A stretch of 64,000 nt of DNA from Colwellia sp. M166 (GTDB lineage: Bacteria; Pseudomonadota; Gammaproteobacteria; Enterobacterales; Alteromonadaceae), in NCBI RefSeq assembly GCF_024585285.1, contig NZ_CP040755.1, positions 806,001-870,000 on the forward strand. The letters are read 5' to 3'. The notes beneath the pieces were generated by a model that did not search any database, had not been told where the DNA came from, and saw only the letters and a list, made by a program, of their open reading frames with translations. The first letter of the stretch is position 1; each line of letters begins with the position of its first letter. The position numbers and the translations under genes are program-made. Positions 35,795 through 45,729 of this stretch are shown here, piece by piece.

Positions 35795-35814
35795 GTGGCC
35801 TTTGCGACTGTCAG
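35795..35814 (+). repeat. 20-bp direct repeat, right copy
   Basis: GTGGCCTTTGCGACTGTCAG; differs from the copy at 21968-21987 in one base. It lies just outside the Pycsar pair. Confidence 0.5.
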
Positions 35815-35938
35815 ATTCAATAAATTAATATTTAATTACTTTATTACATTCAGGTATGCACCCCAATATTTATAAACTTTTAAACATTCATTTAAAACAG
35901 TAATGAAATATATAAAGTTTACAAATAAAGTAGCTCAT

Positions 35939-35970
35939 TTGGGGAATCGTTGGGGAATCATTGGGGAATG
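35939..35970. repeat. 11-bp tandem repeat, three copies
   Basis: TTGGGGAATC(G/A) at 35939-35949 and 35950-35960, then TTGGGGAATG to 35970. Helically phased (11 bp), so the copies face the same side, as for protein-binding arrays. Confidence 0.8.
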
Positions 35971-36168
35971 CACGTAAGCCATTGATTTATATGCAACGAC
36001 AGATATTGCCCATACAAATAAACAATATCGATTTCACAGTTGATAAGTCAGGTTGGTTAGCCACAGATAAATTCCTATTTTTTCTTCAAATAAATCGACG
36101 GATGATAAATACTATAACAATAAACCATTATTCAATGACTCTGGTTTGAATTCAAGTATTGAAAACAA

Positions 36169-36822
36169 TTAGCCTTGAGTTAAATGGCCGGTTTTAACCC
36201 AAATCAATGTATCTTGCTCTACAAATGGTTGATGCTGACTCAAATGTGGGCTTCTAATCCAACACCCAGTAGGATAACGGCCAAATTCATCAATTAACTC
36301 ACCACTAATAACATATATTTCTTCACCGCTATAATGACGATGTAAAATAAATTTTTCACCTGCCGGCCAAAAAACTAAAGCAACAGATTCAGTTTCAAAG
36401 CAATGCAAAGGTTTAACTTTTAAATTACCATTACCCTGTTGCCACTTTTGTTGTTGTGTATCAACAGATATGCGCTGGGTATCTAACGGGGAAAATTGGT
36501 GAAGTTTTACCAATAGTTCACAGCCATCTCTACTAAATGGTGCATGGATAAAGCCTTGAGGATTACGAAAATAGCTGCCGGCAGGAAAGTCACCGGTTTC
36601 ATCCGAAAAAATACCTGAAAGGACAAAAATTTCTTCTCCTAAAGGATGGTTATGAGAATGAAAACTTGCTCCTGCATCATATTTAACCATACTGGTTGCA
36701 TGACCACTTTCACGGTTTTCACGCGCTAACGGTTTGCGCCATACTCCAGGTAAAGGACTCGCTTGCCAATGTTGCTCTTGAGTGTGAATAACTACGCGCT
36801 TTGTGAAATCCATATTCAACAT
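36169..36822 (-). CDS. Bicupin protein, ChrR-like
   Basis: Start at 36822 (MLNMDFTKRV), because AGGAAG lies four bases upstream; the ATG at 36843 has no ribosome site. Two cupin domains are present: the first with SFHSHNHPLGEEIFVLSG (about 53-70), the second with FILHRHYSGEEIYVISGE (about 160-177). The His/Glu pattern gives a metal site in each. The layout is that of ChrR-type cupins, known as anti-sigma or oxygen-stress proteins, but the N-terminal zinc anti-sigma domain of ChrR is missing. It may be an enzyme or sensor; no sigma factor lies next to it. A 14-bp inverted repeat stands in its upstream region. Confidence 0.75.
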   Translation of the reverse strand: MLNMDFTKRVVIHTQEQHWQASPLPGVWRKPLARENRESGHATSMVKYDAGASFHSHNHPLGEEIFVLSGIFSDETGDFPAGSYFRNPQGFIHAPFSRDGCELLVKLHQFSPLDTQRISVDTQQQKWQQGNGNLKVKPLHCFETESVALVFWPAGEKFILHRHYSGEEIYVISGELIDEFGRYPTGCWIRSPHLSQHQPFVEQDTLIWVKTGHLTQG

Positions 36823-37245
36823 AATGCTTCCTGTTCCTTGCATTTATACTTATTTAAAATAATTTAATAACAAGCAATCAATAATCGCTTGTTATTAAAT
36901 CGATAGCCATAAAATAGCTAATTTGGTATTTACATTAAAAAATCAACTAACTATTTCATAAAACTATGCCTTGATATGAATATTTCTGCTACATTATTTT
37001 ATATAGGAAGATTATAATCTTACAAAAGTATTAGTCTTTACCGTTTTTACATTATTTGTCTAAGATAAGGTATGTATAGGCTAAACTCCACTTAAAAGAC
37101 AACGCTAGTAACAACATAGTCCAAAAACGAAAAGTTAGGTACTGAATTTCATCATAGGTCATGTTTATGAGAAAATATTTACCATCTCAAAACATTATTT
37201 ATAATACACCAACACTTTATCATTCACTCAGATGAGCATTTATTT
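36823..37245. other. Divergent intergenic region, cupin gene and EAL gene
   Basis: Holds promoters for both directions. The only strong structure is the inverted repeat at 36862-36900. No small ORF is credible. Confidence 0.5.
36862..36900. promoter_or_regulatory. 14-bp perfect inverted repeat upstream of the cupin gene
   Basis: Arms ATTTAATAACAAGC (36862-36875) and its complement (36887-36900), loop 11 bases. In a divergent intergenic region this is more likely an operator or leader hairpin than a terminator. Confidence 0.45.
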
Positions 37246-39858
37246 TTGATATTTTCACAGTTAAGCAAATGGTTCTCTACAGTATTAATTACTACGCTAT
37301 TAGTCGGCATCGTTATTAGTTTTTCTCTTCTTATCTATGATATTGACCAAAAAAACATTACTGAGAACAATAGTCGCTTTACTATCACGAGTAGTTATTA
37401 CATAGATGAAACTAACACCATTACGCTCAATAGTGTTTTGAATGATGTTAACTTCACCGACAGTGATTTAAATGCAATACCTTATGCACTAGCAAAGCAA
37501 AGTTATTGGATAAAATTATCTCTGCATTATCCTATTGGTGAAATATCAAGGTCAACGAGTGAAAATCAACAAATTTTAATGAAAAATAATCACAATGAGC
37601 CAGTGATACTGATGGCTGAGCACAGTAGACTTGAAACCTTTACCATCTACGAACTCAATGCATTAACACCACCAACAGTAATATATAATAAGCAGTTAGT
37701 TTTAGAAGATTTAAATCAACAGATATCCCCTTACGCCCGTTTACAGCTCAATCAATTCGGTCATAGTGAATACCTTATTCAGCTTAAGAACTCTGGACCA
37801 CCTAATATTCCTTTACTGTTATTTACTGCGCAAGACTTTGAACAGCGGCAAATGCTATCGCAACTGGTATATGGGGCATTTATCGGTATATTGATCATTA
37901 TGGCAATATATAACTTAGTGCTATTTTTTGCTGGTAAAGACAAAGTTTATTTATTGTATATTGGCTACTTAATTTCTGCTTTTGTGGTACTTTCTTCATT
38001 AACAGGTTATGGCTACTTTCTGTTTTCCAATCAGGTAATGCAGCTATTTAACCAGTACCTGATATTTGCAGACTTCTTGCTTATTGCATTTTTATTGCTG
38101 TTTACCCTTTATTATCTCCGTTATGACCGCTTAAAGCACTGGGCTTATAAATGCTCACTTATAGTAGCGGGCATTTTAATTTTATGTGCGTTTTATTCCC
38201 TTGTACTTGATGAATTAGCACAAACCAAACTGTTTTTTTCCTTACAGCCAGTTTTTTATATCGTTGCACTCTTTCTGATTTTTAATCGTTTAAAACATGA
38301 TTTTTCCTGGGCACGTTTTTACTTTTTATCTTGGTTACCGTTATTAATTGGCGCTGTTATTCAACCTATGGTGCTACTAAACAAACTTGAATATAGTTTT
38401 TTAACCGCTAATGCTTTCCTGTTCGGTATCATGATTGAAGTAACATTTATGGCATTTGCTTTGGCTGATCGTATTCGTCGAAATGAACAAGAAAAACTGA
38501 CTATGATTGCTTATCATCAAAGTAACCACTTACCTAGACAGACAAATTTAGATCATAAAATCAGCCAAATTTTAGAAGCAGATAATCAAGACTTTACGGT
38601 TATAGTGATCAAACCAGAACAGTTTCAACGCATCGAGCTGTACATTGATGAACAAACTCGTATTGAATTTTTTCAACACTTAAACCAAAAATTATCATCA
38701 CTGTTTAGATTTAATGATGCAGTGTTAAGTATTACTGATCAATATGAAAAGCTCTGTTATTTAGAAAATTCTAGCCTAGCTATGGTGATTGATAACACAC
38801 GTAATGAACAAGATATTAAGTTAACCGTTAATTCAATCCAACTCGCCGCTAATGAGGCTTTTTACATTAAAGACCTTAAACTGCCATTATCAGCCTATAT
38901 CGGCTTAGCCGACTTTCCTGAACACGGCAGTTCAAGTGCTAGCCTCATTAGTAATGCATCAATCGCCGCAAATGATGCAGAATCAAAACAGTATAAGTGG
39001 TCTTACTTTTCACCACAAAATAACCAACACAATCACTCTTCAATTCAGTTGGCTATTGATCTTCAGCAAGCAATAACTGCTCAGGGCTTCGAGTTATTTC
39101 ATCAGCCACAGATAGATTTAAAAACAAATAAAGTTTGCAGTAGTGAATGTTTAATTCGCTGGCAGCATCCTGTACTTGGCAATATTTCACCTGATGTCTT
39201 TATTACCATTGCTGAAGACTTTGGCTTAATGCCATCGTTAACATTATGGATAATAGAAACAGCACTTCGCCAACAAGCAGCACTCACTGAAAACACCGGG
39301 CTTAACCATATGGTATCTATCAATATCAGTGGTAAAGATCTTATTCAAGCAAACTTTATTGACGATGTATCTACAATAATTAAACGCTGTGATATTAGAG
39401 CAGAGAAGATGATTTTTGAACTAACAGAGTCAATATCTTTTGCCCAAAGCAATATAGCGATAACGACCATAGAACAACTTATTGCCCTTGGCATTACCAT
39501 TAGTATTGATGATTTTGGTACTGGCTATTCTTCAATATCACAAATTAATAAACTCCCTTTCCAAGAGTTAAAAATAGACCGAGAATTTGTTGAGAACGTT
39601 TGCAGTGATGAAAAGCGTAAAGTTATTGCTGAAGCGGCAGTAAAAATGGCTAAAGGGCTGGGCTTAGAAGTTGTTGCAGAAGGCATAAACAGTAGCTTAG
39701 ATGAAGCAACATTACGCAGTTTTGGCTGCGATATTGGTCAAGGTTATTACTATGCTAAACCCATGTCATATGATCATTACCTAACATGGCTTAATAACTT
39801 ATCTAATGGCCAAATACCAGCAAGTTTAGAAGGTGAATATATACCAGCAAGTAAATAG
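37246..39858 (+). CDS. EAL-domain c-di-GMP phosphodiesterase with 7TM sensor
   Basis: An 870-residue inner-membrane signalling protein; start codon TTG, since no ATG lies near. Order: membrane anchor (about 10-30), periplasmic 7TMR-DISMED2-like domain (about 45-200), seven membrane helices (about 210-410), a degenerate GGDEF-like region without the GGDEF motif (about 430-600), and an EAL domain (about 615-865). EAL catalytic residues are retained: the EAL motif is ECL (ECLIRW), followed by NISGKD, ELTES, SIDDFGTGYSS, LKID, AEG and GQGYYYAKP. It should break down c-di-GMP. No partner gene is adjacent. Confidence 0.88.
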   Translation: MIFSQLSKWFSTVLITTLLVGIVISFSLLIYDIDQKNITENNSRFTITSSYYIDETNTITLNSVLNDVNFTDSDLNAIPYALAKQSYWIKLSLHYPIGEISRSTSENQQILMKNNHNEPVILMAEHSRLETFTIYELNALTPPTVIYNKQLVLEDLNQQISPYARLQLNQFGHSEYLIQLKNSGPPNIPLLLFTAQDFEQRQMLSQLVYGAFIGILIIMAIYNLVLFFAGKDKVYLLYIGYLISAFVVLSSLTGYGYFLFSNQVMQLFNQYLIFADFLLIAFLLLFTLYYLRYDRLKHWAYKCSLIVAGILILCAFYSLVLDELAQTKLFFSLQPVFYIVALFLIFNRLKHDFSWARFYFLSWLPLLIGAVIQPMVLLNKLEYSFLTANAFLFGIMIEVTFMAFALADRIRRNEQEKLTMIAYHQSNHLPRQTNLDHKISQILEADNQDFTVIVIKPEQFQRIELYIDEQTRIEFFQHLNQKLSSLFRFNDAVLSITDQYEKLCYLENSSLAMVIDNTRNEQDIKLTVNSIQLAANEAFYIKDLKLPLSAYIGLADFPEHGSSSASLISNASIAANDAESKQYKWSYFSPQNNQHNHSSIQLAIDLQQAITAQGFELFHQPQIDLKTNKVCSSECLIRWQHPVLGNISPDVFITIAEDFGLMPSLTLWIIETALRQQAALTENTGLNHMVSINISGKDLIQANFIDDVSTIIKRCDIRAEKMIFELTESISFAQSNIAITTIEQLIALGITISIDDFGTGYSSISQINKLPFQELKIDREFVENVCSDEKRKVIAEAAVKMAKGLGLEVVAEGINSSLDEATLRSFGCDIGQGYYYAKPMSYDHYLTWLNNLSNGQIPASLEGEYIPASK

Positions 39859-39869
39859 TCAAAAATAAC

Positions 39870-39903
39870 AACCTTGGTTCAAGATAACACTCAAACCAAG
39901 GTT
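39870..39903 (+). terminator. Hairpin after the EAL gene
   Basis: Ten-bp perfect arms AACCTTGGTT (39870-39879) and AACCAAGGTT (39894-39903), loop 14 bases. It lies 12 bp after the stop codon. No T-run follows, and the next base starts a MITE-like repeat, which may have split off the tail. Confidence 0.45.
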
Positions 39904-40250
39904 ATACCAAGTCTATTAAGTTTGTTCCCACTCAGCGCTTACCAGCGTTTTGAGAACAACGATCATTTTGTGAATATAGTTATTCTATACGAAGGAAATT
40001 ATCGGCCTGGTAAGCTCCCTGAGGGTGATTTTAAAAGCCTGACAGGCCGTGTTATTGATTTCGATAAGGTTCTTACAGGGATGTGAGTCATTAGAACAAC
40101 GCCGGAGCAGTTGTCGAGAATAACCATTATCTTCAACCAATGCCTTGCCTGCATGGATGTCGGTACTTAGGTTCAGTCTGGAACTATGAACCTGTGCCGC
40201 TAAACCTTTTAAATTTCACTGAGTGGGAAGAAACTTAGTAAAATTGGTAT
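39904..40250. mobile_element. MITE-like repeat, full copy
   Basis: A 347-bp repeat without a transposase gene. Its left end, ATACCAAGTCTATTAAGTTT, matches the complement of its right end, ATACCAATTTTACTAAGTTT; the imperfect terminal inverted repeat extends through TCCCACTCAG for about 32 bp. Three other copies are in the window (42120-42354, 46236-46431, 61904-62190). An apparent 70-codon ORF inside is chance. Confidence 0.8.
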
Positions 40251-40317
40251 TATTGATAGGTAATTACGTTGTGCATAGCTACGTTCTAGCCCAGTACAAC
40301 AATATCAGTATAAGCGA

Positions 40318-41217
40318 TTAAAACAATTGATTTTCTAGCGTTTTGCCATTAATTAGTTGCGCATATAACCAATTATTTTTTTGCAGAAGCAGGAGTAAAT
40401 CCATTTCAATACTCGCATTGTCTTGTCCGTTCATTACGGTCAGTAAGTATTCTTTATCTTGTGTCATAGTGACTTGATTCACCCCTTGCAATTGTAAAAC
40501 TGTCGCGATAATTTCAGGATAGTCTTGTTTCATTCTGAGGGTGATAAACCTAACGCTATCATCAATATTAGCTGAACGATGCTGCTTTAACTGACCTGCT
40601 TCAAGATAAAGAACTTGGTCACATAAACGTTCCAGCTCACTAAGATCATGAGAGCTTAAAATAAAATTAACATCACCAGCTTGCTCAGAAACAATAGCAC
40701 GGATCTCTTTCGCGTTTGCAGGGTCAAGACCTGCCGTTGCTTCGTCCAACATAACAATTTCAGGACTACCTAATAAAGCTTGTGCAATGGTCGCACGTTT
40801 TCGCATTCCGTGCGATAGCTCACTTGGCTGGCTGTTACTGGCATCGGTTAATGCCACCATTTCTAAAACTCTCGCCGTATCGTGTTTTGCGCGCTTACTA
40901 CTCATCCCCTGTAAACGTGCATAAAAACTTAATTGAGTTGCAATAGAAAATCGAGGATCTAATTGAGCATCTTGTGGTAAGGCCGATAAGCGGCCGAATA
41001 ATGCTGAATTCCCTGGTGCATGTCCTAGAACACTAATGCTGCCTGATGATGGCTGAATGTAGCCACACAACAAACTAAATAGTGTCGTTTTACCTGCACC
41101 ATTGGGGCCAACTAAAGCCACTGGTGCACCTTTTTCTAAACAGAACTCAACATCAGTTAGGGCAATTTTGTCACCGTATCGTTTGGTCACATGCTTAACA
41201 TCGATAATTAAACTCAT
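40318..41217 (-). CDS. ABC transporter ATP-binding protein
   Basis: A 299-residue ATPase: Walker A GPNGAGKTT (about 37-45), Q-loop ALPQDAQ, signature LSHGMRKRATIAQALL (about 136), Walker B IVMLDEATAGLDP (about 159-171) and H-loop SSHDLSE. It is followed by about 80 residues of the type seen in ABC-2 exporters. It overlaps the upstream permease gene by 4 bp (ATGA), so both are co-translated. The substrate is not known; NosF-like and antibiotic or polysaccharide exporters share this architecture. Confidence 0.92.
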   Translation of the reverse strand: MSLIIDVKHVTKRYGDKIALTDVEFCLEKGAPVALVGPNGAGKTTLFSLLCGYIQPSSGSISVLGHAPGNSALFGRLSALPQDAQLDPRFSIATQLSFYARLQGMSSKRAKHDTARVLEMVALTDASNSQPSELSHGMRKRATIAQALLGSPEIVMLDEATAGLDPANAKEIRAIVSEQAGDVNFILSSHDLSELERLCDQVLYLEAGQLKQHRSANIDDSVRFITLRMKQDYPEIIATVLQLQGVNQVTMTQDKEYLLTVMNGQDNASIEMDLLLLLQKNNWLYAQLINGKTLENQLF

Positions 41218-42029
41218 ATTGATGCCCTCTTCATAACTAAGTTACTCGCAAAAAGTAACACAAGTGTTTGTATTAAAGGCAACCAATACTGACTTGCTAC
41301 AACACCACTTTGAGATAAAATACTCTCTATTTGCTCACCTGGAAATAATAAATTGAGATAAAACTCCTGTCCGAATTGATAGTTAATAAAAGCAATAACT
41401 AACGGACCTAAGCTAAAAAAAAGTACGGCTGCGACTATTGCAAACCTAGCCGAATGAACCCAAGTATTTAATAATGTCATAAGGGCAATAAATGGCATCA
41501 CAACAATAATCACTTCAAATGACAATTTAGCGCCCAACTGTAAGCTTGCTAACAGTAGGCTTAAATCACGAATACTGGCTAAAACCGCCGTAGCTAATGC
41601 GGTCATCACGATTAATACCGCAATAATAAACAGTTGGCCTAAATATCGCCCCAAAATAATTTCTGTTCGAGTTGAACGCAAAGTCAAAAACCGTAATGTG
41701 CCACGGTGCTTATCAGAACAAATCTGATCACTACAGACTGATAAGGCAAACATAGGGAAAAAATAAACTGCCACTAGCCAATAAATGGCATATTCTGATA
41801 CTGGCCACTCTAATAAAGAAGATAAGCCTAAAGCACCAAAGAGATCTGATGCCATACTCTCAAAGGAATTAGAATTGACGATATCAGCTGCTGAACTGAT
41901 AAAATAATAAAGGATAATAAACCAGATAGTAGCAAATGCTAATAACGATAATAAACCGCGTTTAGTTTTAAATAAGCGGACCATTTCAAAGCTAATGATA
42001 TTGAACAGTCTAGATAGATTAATATTCAA
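41214..42029 (-). CDS. ABC-2 type permease
   Basis: A 271-residue integral membrane protein with about six hydrophobic segments (about 25-48, 85-105, 125-150, 165-185, 195-215, 245-265) and the ABC-2-like motif CSDQICSDKHRGTLRFLTLR following the second segment, where the coupling helix lies. It is partnered by the ATPase directly downstream. A two-gene exporter with NosY-like permease is the best description; its cargo is not known. Confidence 0.88.
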   Translation of the reverse strand: MNINLSRLFNIISFEMVRLFKTKRGLLSLLAFATIWFIILYYFISSAADIVNSNSFESMASDLFGALGLSSLLEWPVSEYAIYWLVAVYFFPMFALSVCSDQICSDKHRGTLRFLTLRSTRTEIILGRYLGQLFIIAVLIVMTALATAVLASIRDLSLLLASLQLGAKLSFEVIIVVMPFIALMTLLNTWVHSARFAIVAAVLFFSLGPLVIAFINYQFGQEFYLNLLFPGEQIESILSQSGVVASQYWLPLIQTLVLLFASNLVMKRASI

Positions 42030-42119
42030 TCGGCACCAATTATATTTAGTATTTTTAATACCTTAAAAGTAAACGTCATAAAAAGCGAGCTTTATCCTAA
42101 GCAGTAATGTTAAATAATT

Positions 42120-42354
42120 ATACCAAGTCTATTAAGTTTGTTCCCACTCAGAGCTTACAGGCCGTGTTATTGATTTCGATAAGGTTCTCACAGGGATGTG
42201 AGTCATTAGAACAATGCAGGAGCAGTTGTCGAGAATAACCATTATCTTCAATCAATATAGGTGTAGGTATTCAGGTTCAGTCTGGAACTGTGAGCCTGTG
42301 CCGCTAAACCTTTAAAATTTCACTGAGTGGGAAAAAACTTAGTAAAATTGGTAT
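42120..42354. mobile_element. MITE-like repeat, internally deleted copy
   Basis: Same ends as the copy at 39904-40250, but about 110 bp of the left interior are missing (ACTCAGAGCTTACAGGCC joins directly). It lies in the 512-bp gap between the ABC permease and the DUF748 gene, which otherwise holds no gene. Confidence 0.8.
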
Positions 42355-42541
42355 TAATACCTTAGTTAACAACATAGCGATGTACCTAAGTGTTTGCAGA
42401 CTCGAAGGTTAGTGTTGAGCACAACAAAGAATGCAGTGCTTAACGTTGGAATATTGTGCAACCATAAATAAAATAGCGACATAGTCAGAATTGCATTCTG
42501 ACTATGTCAATAAACGACAAGTCGCTTTTAATGGCCTTATT

Positions 42542-44944
42542 CTAAATAACAAATTTTATTCTGGCTTTAGCACCTTTCGAGCTGTCTATTTGCGGTGTAC
42601 AAAATAATAACCGCGCAGAAGGCACGTTTAATTGCTCAACCATGTGTATTTTAAAATTTTCAGCACGCTGTCGAGATATGGCTTTTAAGCGTTCAATATT
42701 CTCAGCTTGATGTATTGTTGATACATCTTCTAGTTCAATATCACTTGCCGTTGCGATAGCACAAAGCTTGACGTTAACATCACCTCTATCTGCCAACATC
42801 ACCGACATCTGACGACTAAACTCTAACTGTTCAGTCGTTAACTCTGTTTCACCGGCCGCGTAATTTAAATCATTTATTCTTAATTTAAGAGCAAATTCAC
42901 CCGCCGCCATTGCTACTTTCATCACACTCGCATAAGGAACAAATGTTGTAATTAAATAATCTTTAGCCGCTGACATAGTCGCTTGTTTAACCAGTAAGGT
43001 TAAAAAGCCTGAAAAGCCAAATGAGGGGGCACTAGTGTCACCGGCTAATGGCAACGATAGCTCAACATTACCATCTGAGTCTTTTAACATCCCTAAAGCG
43101 ACATTAAATGGTACGCTAGTTTGATCAATTATCGTGCCTGTCTCATGATCATCTGCAGCAGTAAACTCTATACCTCTGAGCAACAAATCGACATCGCCAT
43201 CGAGTTTAGTTGCTATTAAGCTAGCTTTAATAACGACATCAAGCTGTCCGCTCTCAATTTCATACCTTAACGCATCTTTAATATAACTAGAGACACCAGG
43301 TAAACTGACTTCTTTAGCTGCTGCATCTAAAGTAAATTTTTGCTCAGATGCAAAAGGAAAACCACGCCCTTTTATATCTAGATATGCATATTTATCACTT
43401 TTTGCTTTCATGCTAAACAACACTTCTTGCTCTGGTTTTCTGCTATCAACATCAGATAAAGAAAGCTGACTAATGACAAGGTCACGTTCATAGTTAGGTG
43501 TAACACTAGCATCTTTAAAATTTATAACCGCCGGATCGATAACGGTAAATTGGCCAAGTTTAAACGCTAGTTCAGGTGCTTGATTTGCATCATCAAGCTC
43601 AGGTTTATTATGCTCTGGAACAGTATCAAGGTTGTCATTTTTCTGATTAACTTTTTCAGGGGCGGTCGACAAAGCAACTAAGGTTGCTAGCTTCTTGTCT
43701 TTATCTAATAGAAGATGACTAACAAGCCCAGATAAAGTAATACTATCAACAGCAATAAGCTCAGGTGCATACACTAGATCATTAATGACAAGTTGATTGA
43801 AAGCAGCCAGTGCTGGCATCTTTATTTGTTGATTTTTCGAAAACTGACCATCACTAAATTCACTGCGCTCAATATTTATTTTTGCAATGTTATTATCAAA
43901 ATCTAGCGCAATATTGTCAGCCTTGATACGCGATATATCTGCTAAGATTGACTCATTGACTTGCGACTTGGCATAAATACCATTGGCAATATAATCTAAC
44001 CTAGTATTAATGCTAATAGGCTTATTCGGTTGTAATGAAATAGTGAGTAACTCTGCTTGAATTTTTTGCTTCTTAACAGCAAGGTTAAAATCTTCTTGCG
44101 CAATATTGAGCTCTTCAATAACCAGTAATAAATCACTAACCTCGGTTGAGGTTCTGTCATTAGCTAGCTCGATAGCAATTTTGCTGGAATAACTAATTTG
44201 CCCATCAAGCGAAGATATTGATGAAGGCAAAAAAGCTTGTGCAGATTTTAATGCTACCTGCTGGGCTTTTACATTTATATTAAGCTTACCTTGTTGCTGT
44301 AATAAACGTCCATCTAGCGCAATTTCTATTGGCGCACCATTGAACTGACTCAGTAAATTTAATTTAAGATCTTGCTCATTTTTTGAAAGCAAAATATTTT
44401 CCAAAACAAGTGAATCAAGCTGAATATTATGCGTCTCTGAAAAGTATAATAACGCTATATGCGCATCGGTTAAGCTAAGCTCAGGTAAAATAACTTGATA
44501 AGGAAAGTCGGCACCCGTTTGCTCTGTAACTGCTTCATGTTCAGTTGCTGTAGAGGTTGCCTTTTCAGCCATTAATTCAATGCCAGCAACATTAAATGAT
44601 GATGCATTCACCGTTACAGGAATAAAAATACCCTTAAGATTAAATTCAGAGATATAAATTTTATCAAACAATAATTGATGTAAATCCACCTCTGCCTCTA
44701 GGCTTTGTAATTTCAGCGCACTACTTTGCTCGTTAATTTTCACTTCTAAGTCGCTAATGGTTAAATGAGCAGTAAATGGGTTATAGCGAAGACTAGAAGT
44801 AGAAGTGAGTGATAGAGATTTTGGCAAACCGTAATGATTAACTATAGAGCGAATAACAAGTGGAGACAGTAACCAAATAAGACAATAAAGAGCAATAAAA
44901 CCAATAATTAATACTTGACTAAGGCGTTTGAAATAACGACCCAT
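42542..44944 (-). CDS. DUF748 / AsmA-like envelope protein
   Basis: An 800-residue protein with one N-terminal membrane helix (about 10-30, VLIIGFIALYCLIWLLSPLV) and a very long beta-rich periplasmic part with repeating hydrophobic strands, as in AsmA/DUF748 proteins. These form extended grooves that are thought to carry or hold lipids between the membranes. The C-terminal segment (about 700-800, ITLSPAQ-like, SARLLFCTPQIDSSKGAKA) is helical with a final beta hairpin. It is a single-gene transcript; a DUF2959 lipoprotein lies upstream on the same strand. Confidence 0.8.
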   Translation of the reverse strand: MGRYFKRLSQVLIIGFIALYCLIWLLSPLVIRSIVNHYGLPKSLSLTSTSSLRYNPFTAHLTISDLEVKINEQSSALKLQSLEAEVDLHQLLFDKIYISEFNLKGIFIPVTVNASSFNVAGIELMAEKATSTATEHEAVTEQTGADFPYQVILPELSLTDAHIALLYFSETHNIQLDSLVLENILLSKNEQDLKLNLLSQFNGAPIEIALDGRLLQQQGKLNINVKAQQVALKSAQAFLPSSISSLDGQISYSSKIAIELANDRTSTEVSDLLLVIEELNIAQEDFNLAVKKQKIQAELLTISLQPNKPISINTRLDYIANGIYAKSQVNESILADISRIKADNIALDFDNNIAKINIERSEFSDGQFSKNQQIKMPALAAFNQLVINDLVYAPELIAVDSITLSGLVSHLLLDKDKKLATLVALSTAPEKVNQKNDNLDTVPEHNKPELDDANQAPELAFKLGQFTVIDPAVINFKDASVTPNYERDLVISQLSLSDVDSRKPEQEVLFSMKAKSDKYAYLDIKGRGFPFASEQKFTLDAAAKEVSLPGVSSYIKDALRYEIESGQLDVVIKASLIATKLDGDVDLLLRGIEFTAADDHETGTIIDQTSVPFNVALGMLKDSDGNVELSLPLAGDTSAPSFGFSGFLTLLVKQATMSAAKDYLITTFVPYASVMKVAMAAGEFALKLRINDLNYAAGETELTTEQLEFSRQMSVMLADRGDVNVKLCAIATASDIELEDVSTIHQAENIERLKAISRQRAENFKIHMVEQLNVPSARLLFCTPQIDSSKGAKARIKFVI

Positions 44945-45058
44945 TCTACATTCCTATAAATACGTCGACGGTAAAATAATCGCGTATTTTACCTGATTTA
45001 AAATAAAAACGGGCGACCATCACAAAAATTACAGTAGCCCATACGAAAACCTAACAAA

Positions 45059-45700
45059 CTATTCTGGCTGTAACAAATCAATAAACTGTTGTGACTGCTC
45101 TATCGCTTTATTCATTTCAGCAACTAACGACTCAACATCGCGTTTAATGGTTTTATATTCGCCTTGCAAGGCACCAATAGCTTGAGCATTTAAATTATGC
45201 TTAAGATATAAACTATTATCTTTTAAGGCTGATAATACCGGAGCCATTCTATCTTTAGCCCGATGCATAGACTTAATTAAGCTTTGATAGTTGCGCTGCG
45301 TTTTTTTCAACTTTTGTTGACTCTGCTGCTTTAAGTTGTTGCTAGAATATTGCTGAATCTCATCATTCCATTCATCAAACAAAGCATCTGCCACACTCTC
45401 AATCGCGGCAATACGAGAGGCAACTTCTTGTGCAGACGACTCACTGGCTTCATATTGGTCATTAATTAATTCATACTGAGCTGCTAAATCCCCCCCTTCA
45501 TAACTTATCAGTTGAGATAATTGTTCTAATGCCGATGTAAACTGCTGTTGAGCATCTTGCTGTGCAACTTGCGCACTCTCAACCCTGTTCAACATAATAT
45601 CACGCTTATGAACACCGACTTTTTCCATTGCAGAATAATAGGCTGACTGACAGCCCACTAGTAATACAAGCATGATGATGGTGGAATATAATTTAGCCAT
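45059..45700 (-). CDS. DUF2959 lipoprotein
   Basis: Start at 45700 (MAKLYSTIIMLVLLVGCQSAYY): AGAGG lies seven bases upstream, and the ORF start at 45733 has no signal peptide. The lipobox is LVGC. The 213-residue protein continues with a long coiled coil (SAQVAQQDAQQQF and many Gln/Glu heptads), typical of DUF2959. These proteins are periplasmic lipoproteins of unknown role in marine gammaproteobacteria. The small membrane protein gene upstream overlaps the unused longer ORF. Confidence 0.82.
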   Translation of the reverse strand: MAKLYSTIIMLVLLVGCQSAYYSAMEKVGVHKRDIMLNRVESAQVAQQDAQQQFTSALEQLSQLISYEGGDLAAQYELINDQYEASESSAQEVASRIAAIESVADALFDEWNDEIQQYSSNNLKQQSQQKLKKTQRNYQSLIKSMHRAKDRMAPVLSALKDNSLYLKHNLNAQAIGALQGEYKTIKRDVESLVAEMNKAIEQSQQFIDLLQPE

Positions 45701-45729
45701 GTCAGTACCTCTATTTATGTTAAGCTTAT

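Larger units (their letters stand above)
35660..36168. other. Intergenic region between Pycsar pair and cupin gene
   Basis: Contains the right copy of the 20-bp repeat (35795-35814) and an 11-bp triple tandem repeat (35939-35970). One 62-codon ORF lies here but has no ribosome site or recognisable product. Otherwise nothing is seen. Confidence 0.55.

Noticed and set aside
35961..36149. A 62-codon ORF after the triple repeat
   Set aside because: No ribosome site and no protein-like pattern; it begins inside the repeat.
39874..40086. A 70-codon ORF in the MITE-like repeat, and a 60-codon ORF at 46237-46419
   Set aside because: They are within the repeat and are not kept in the other copies.
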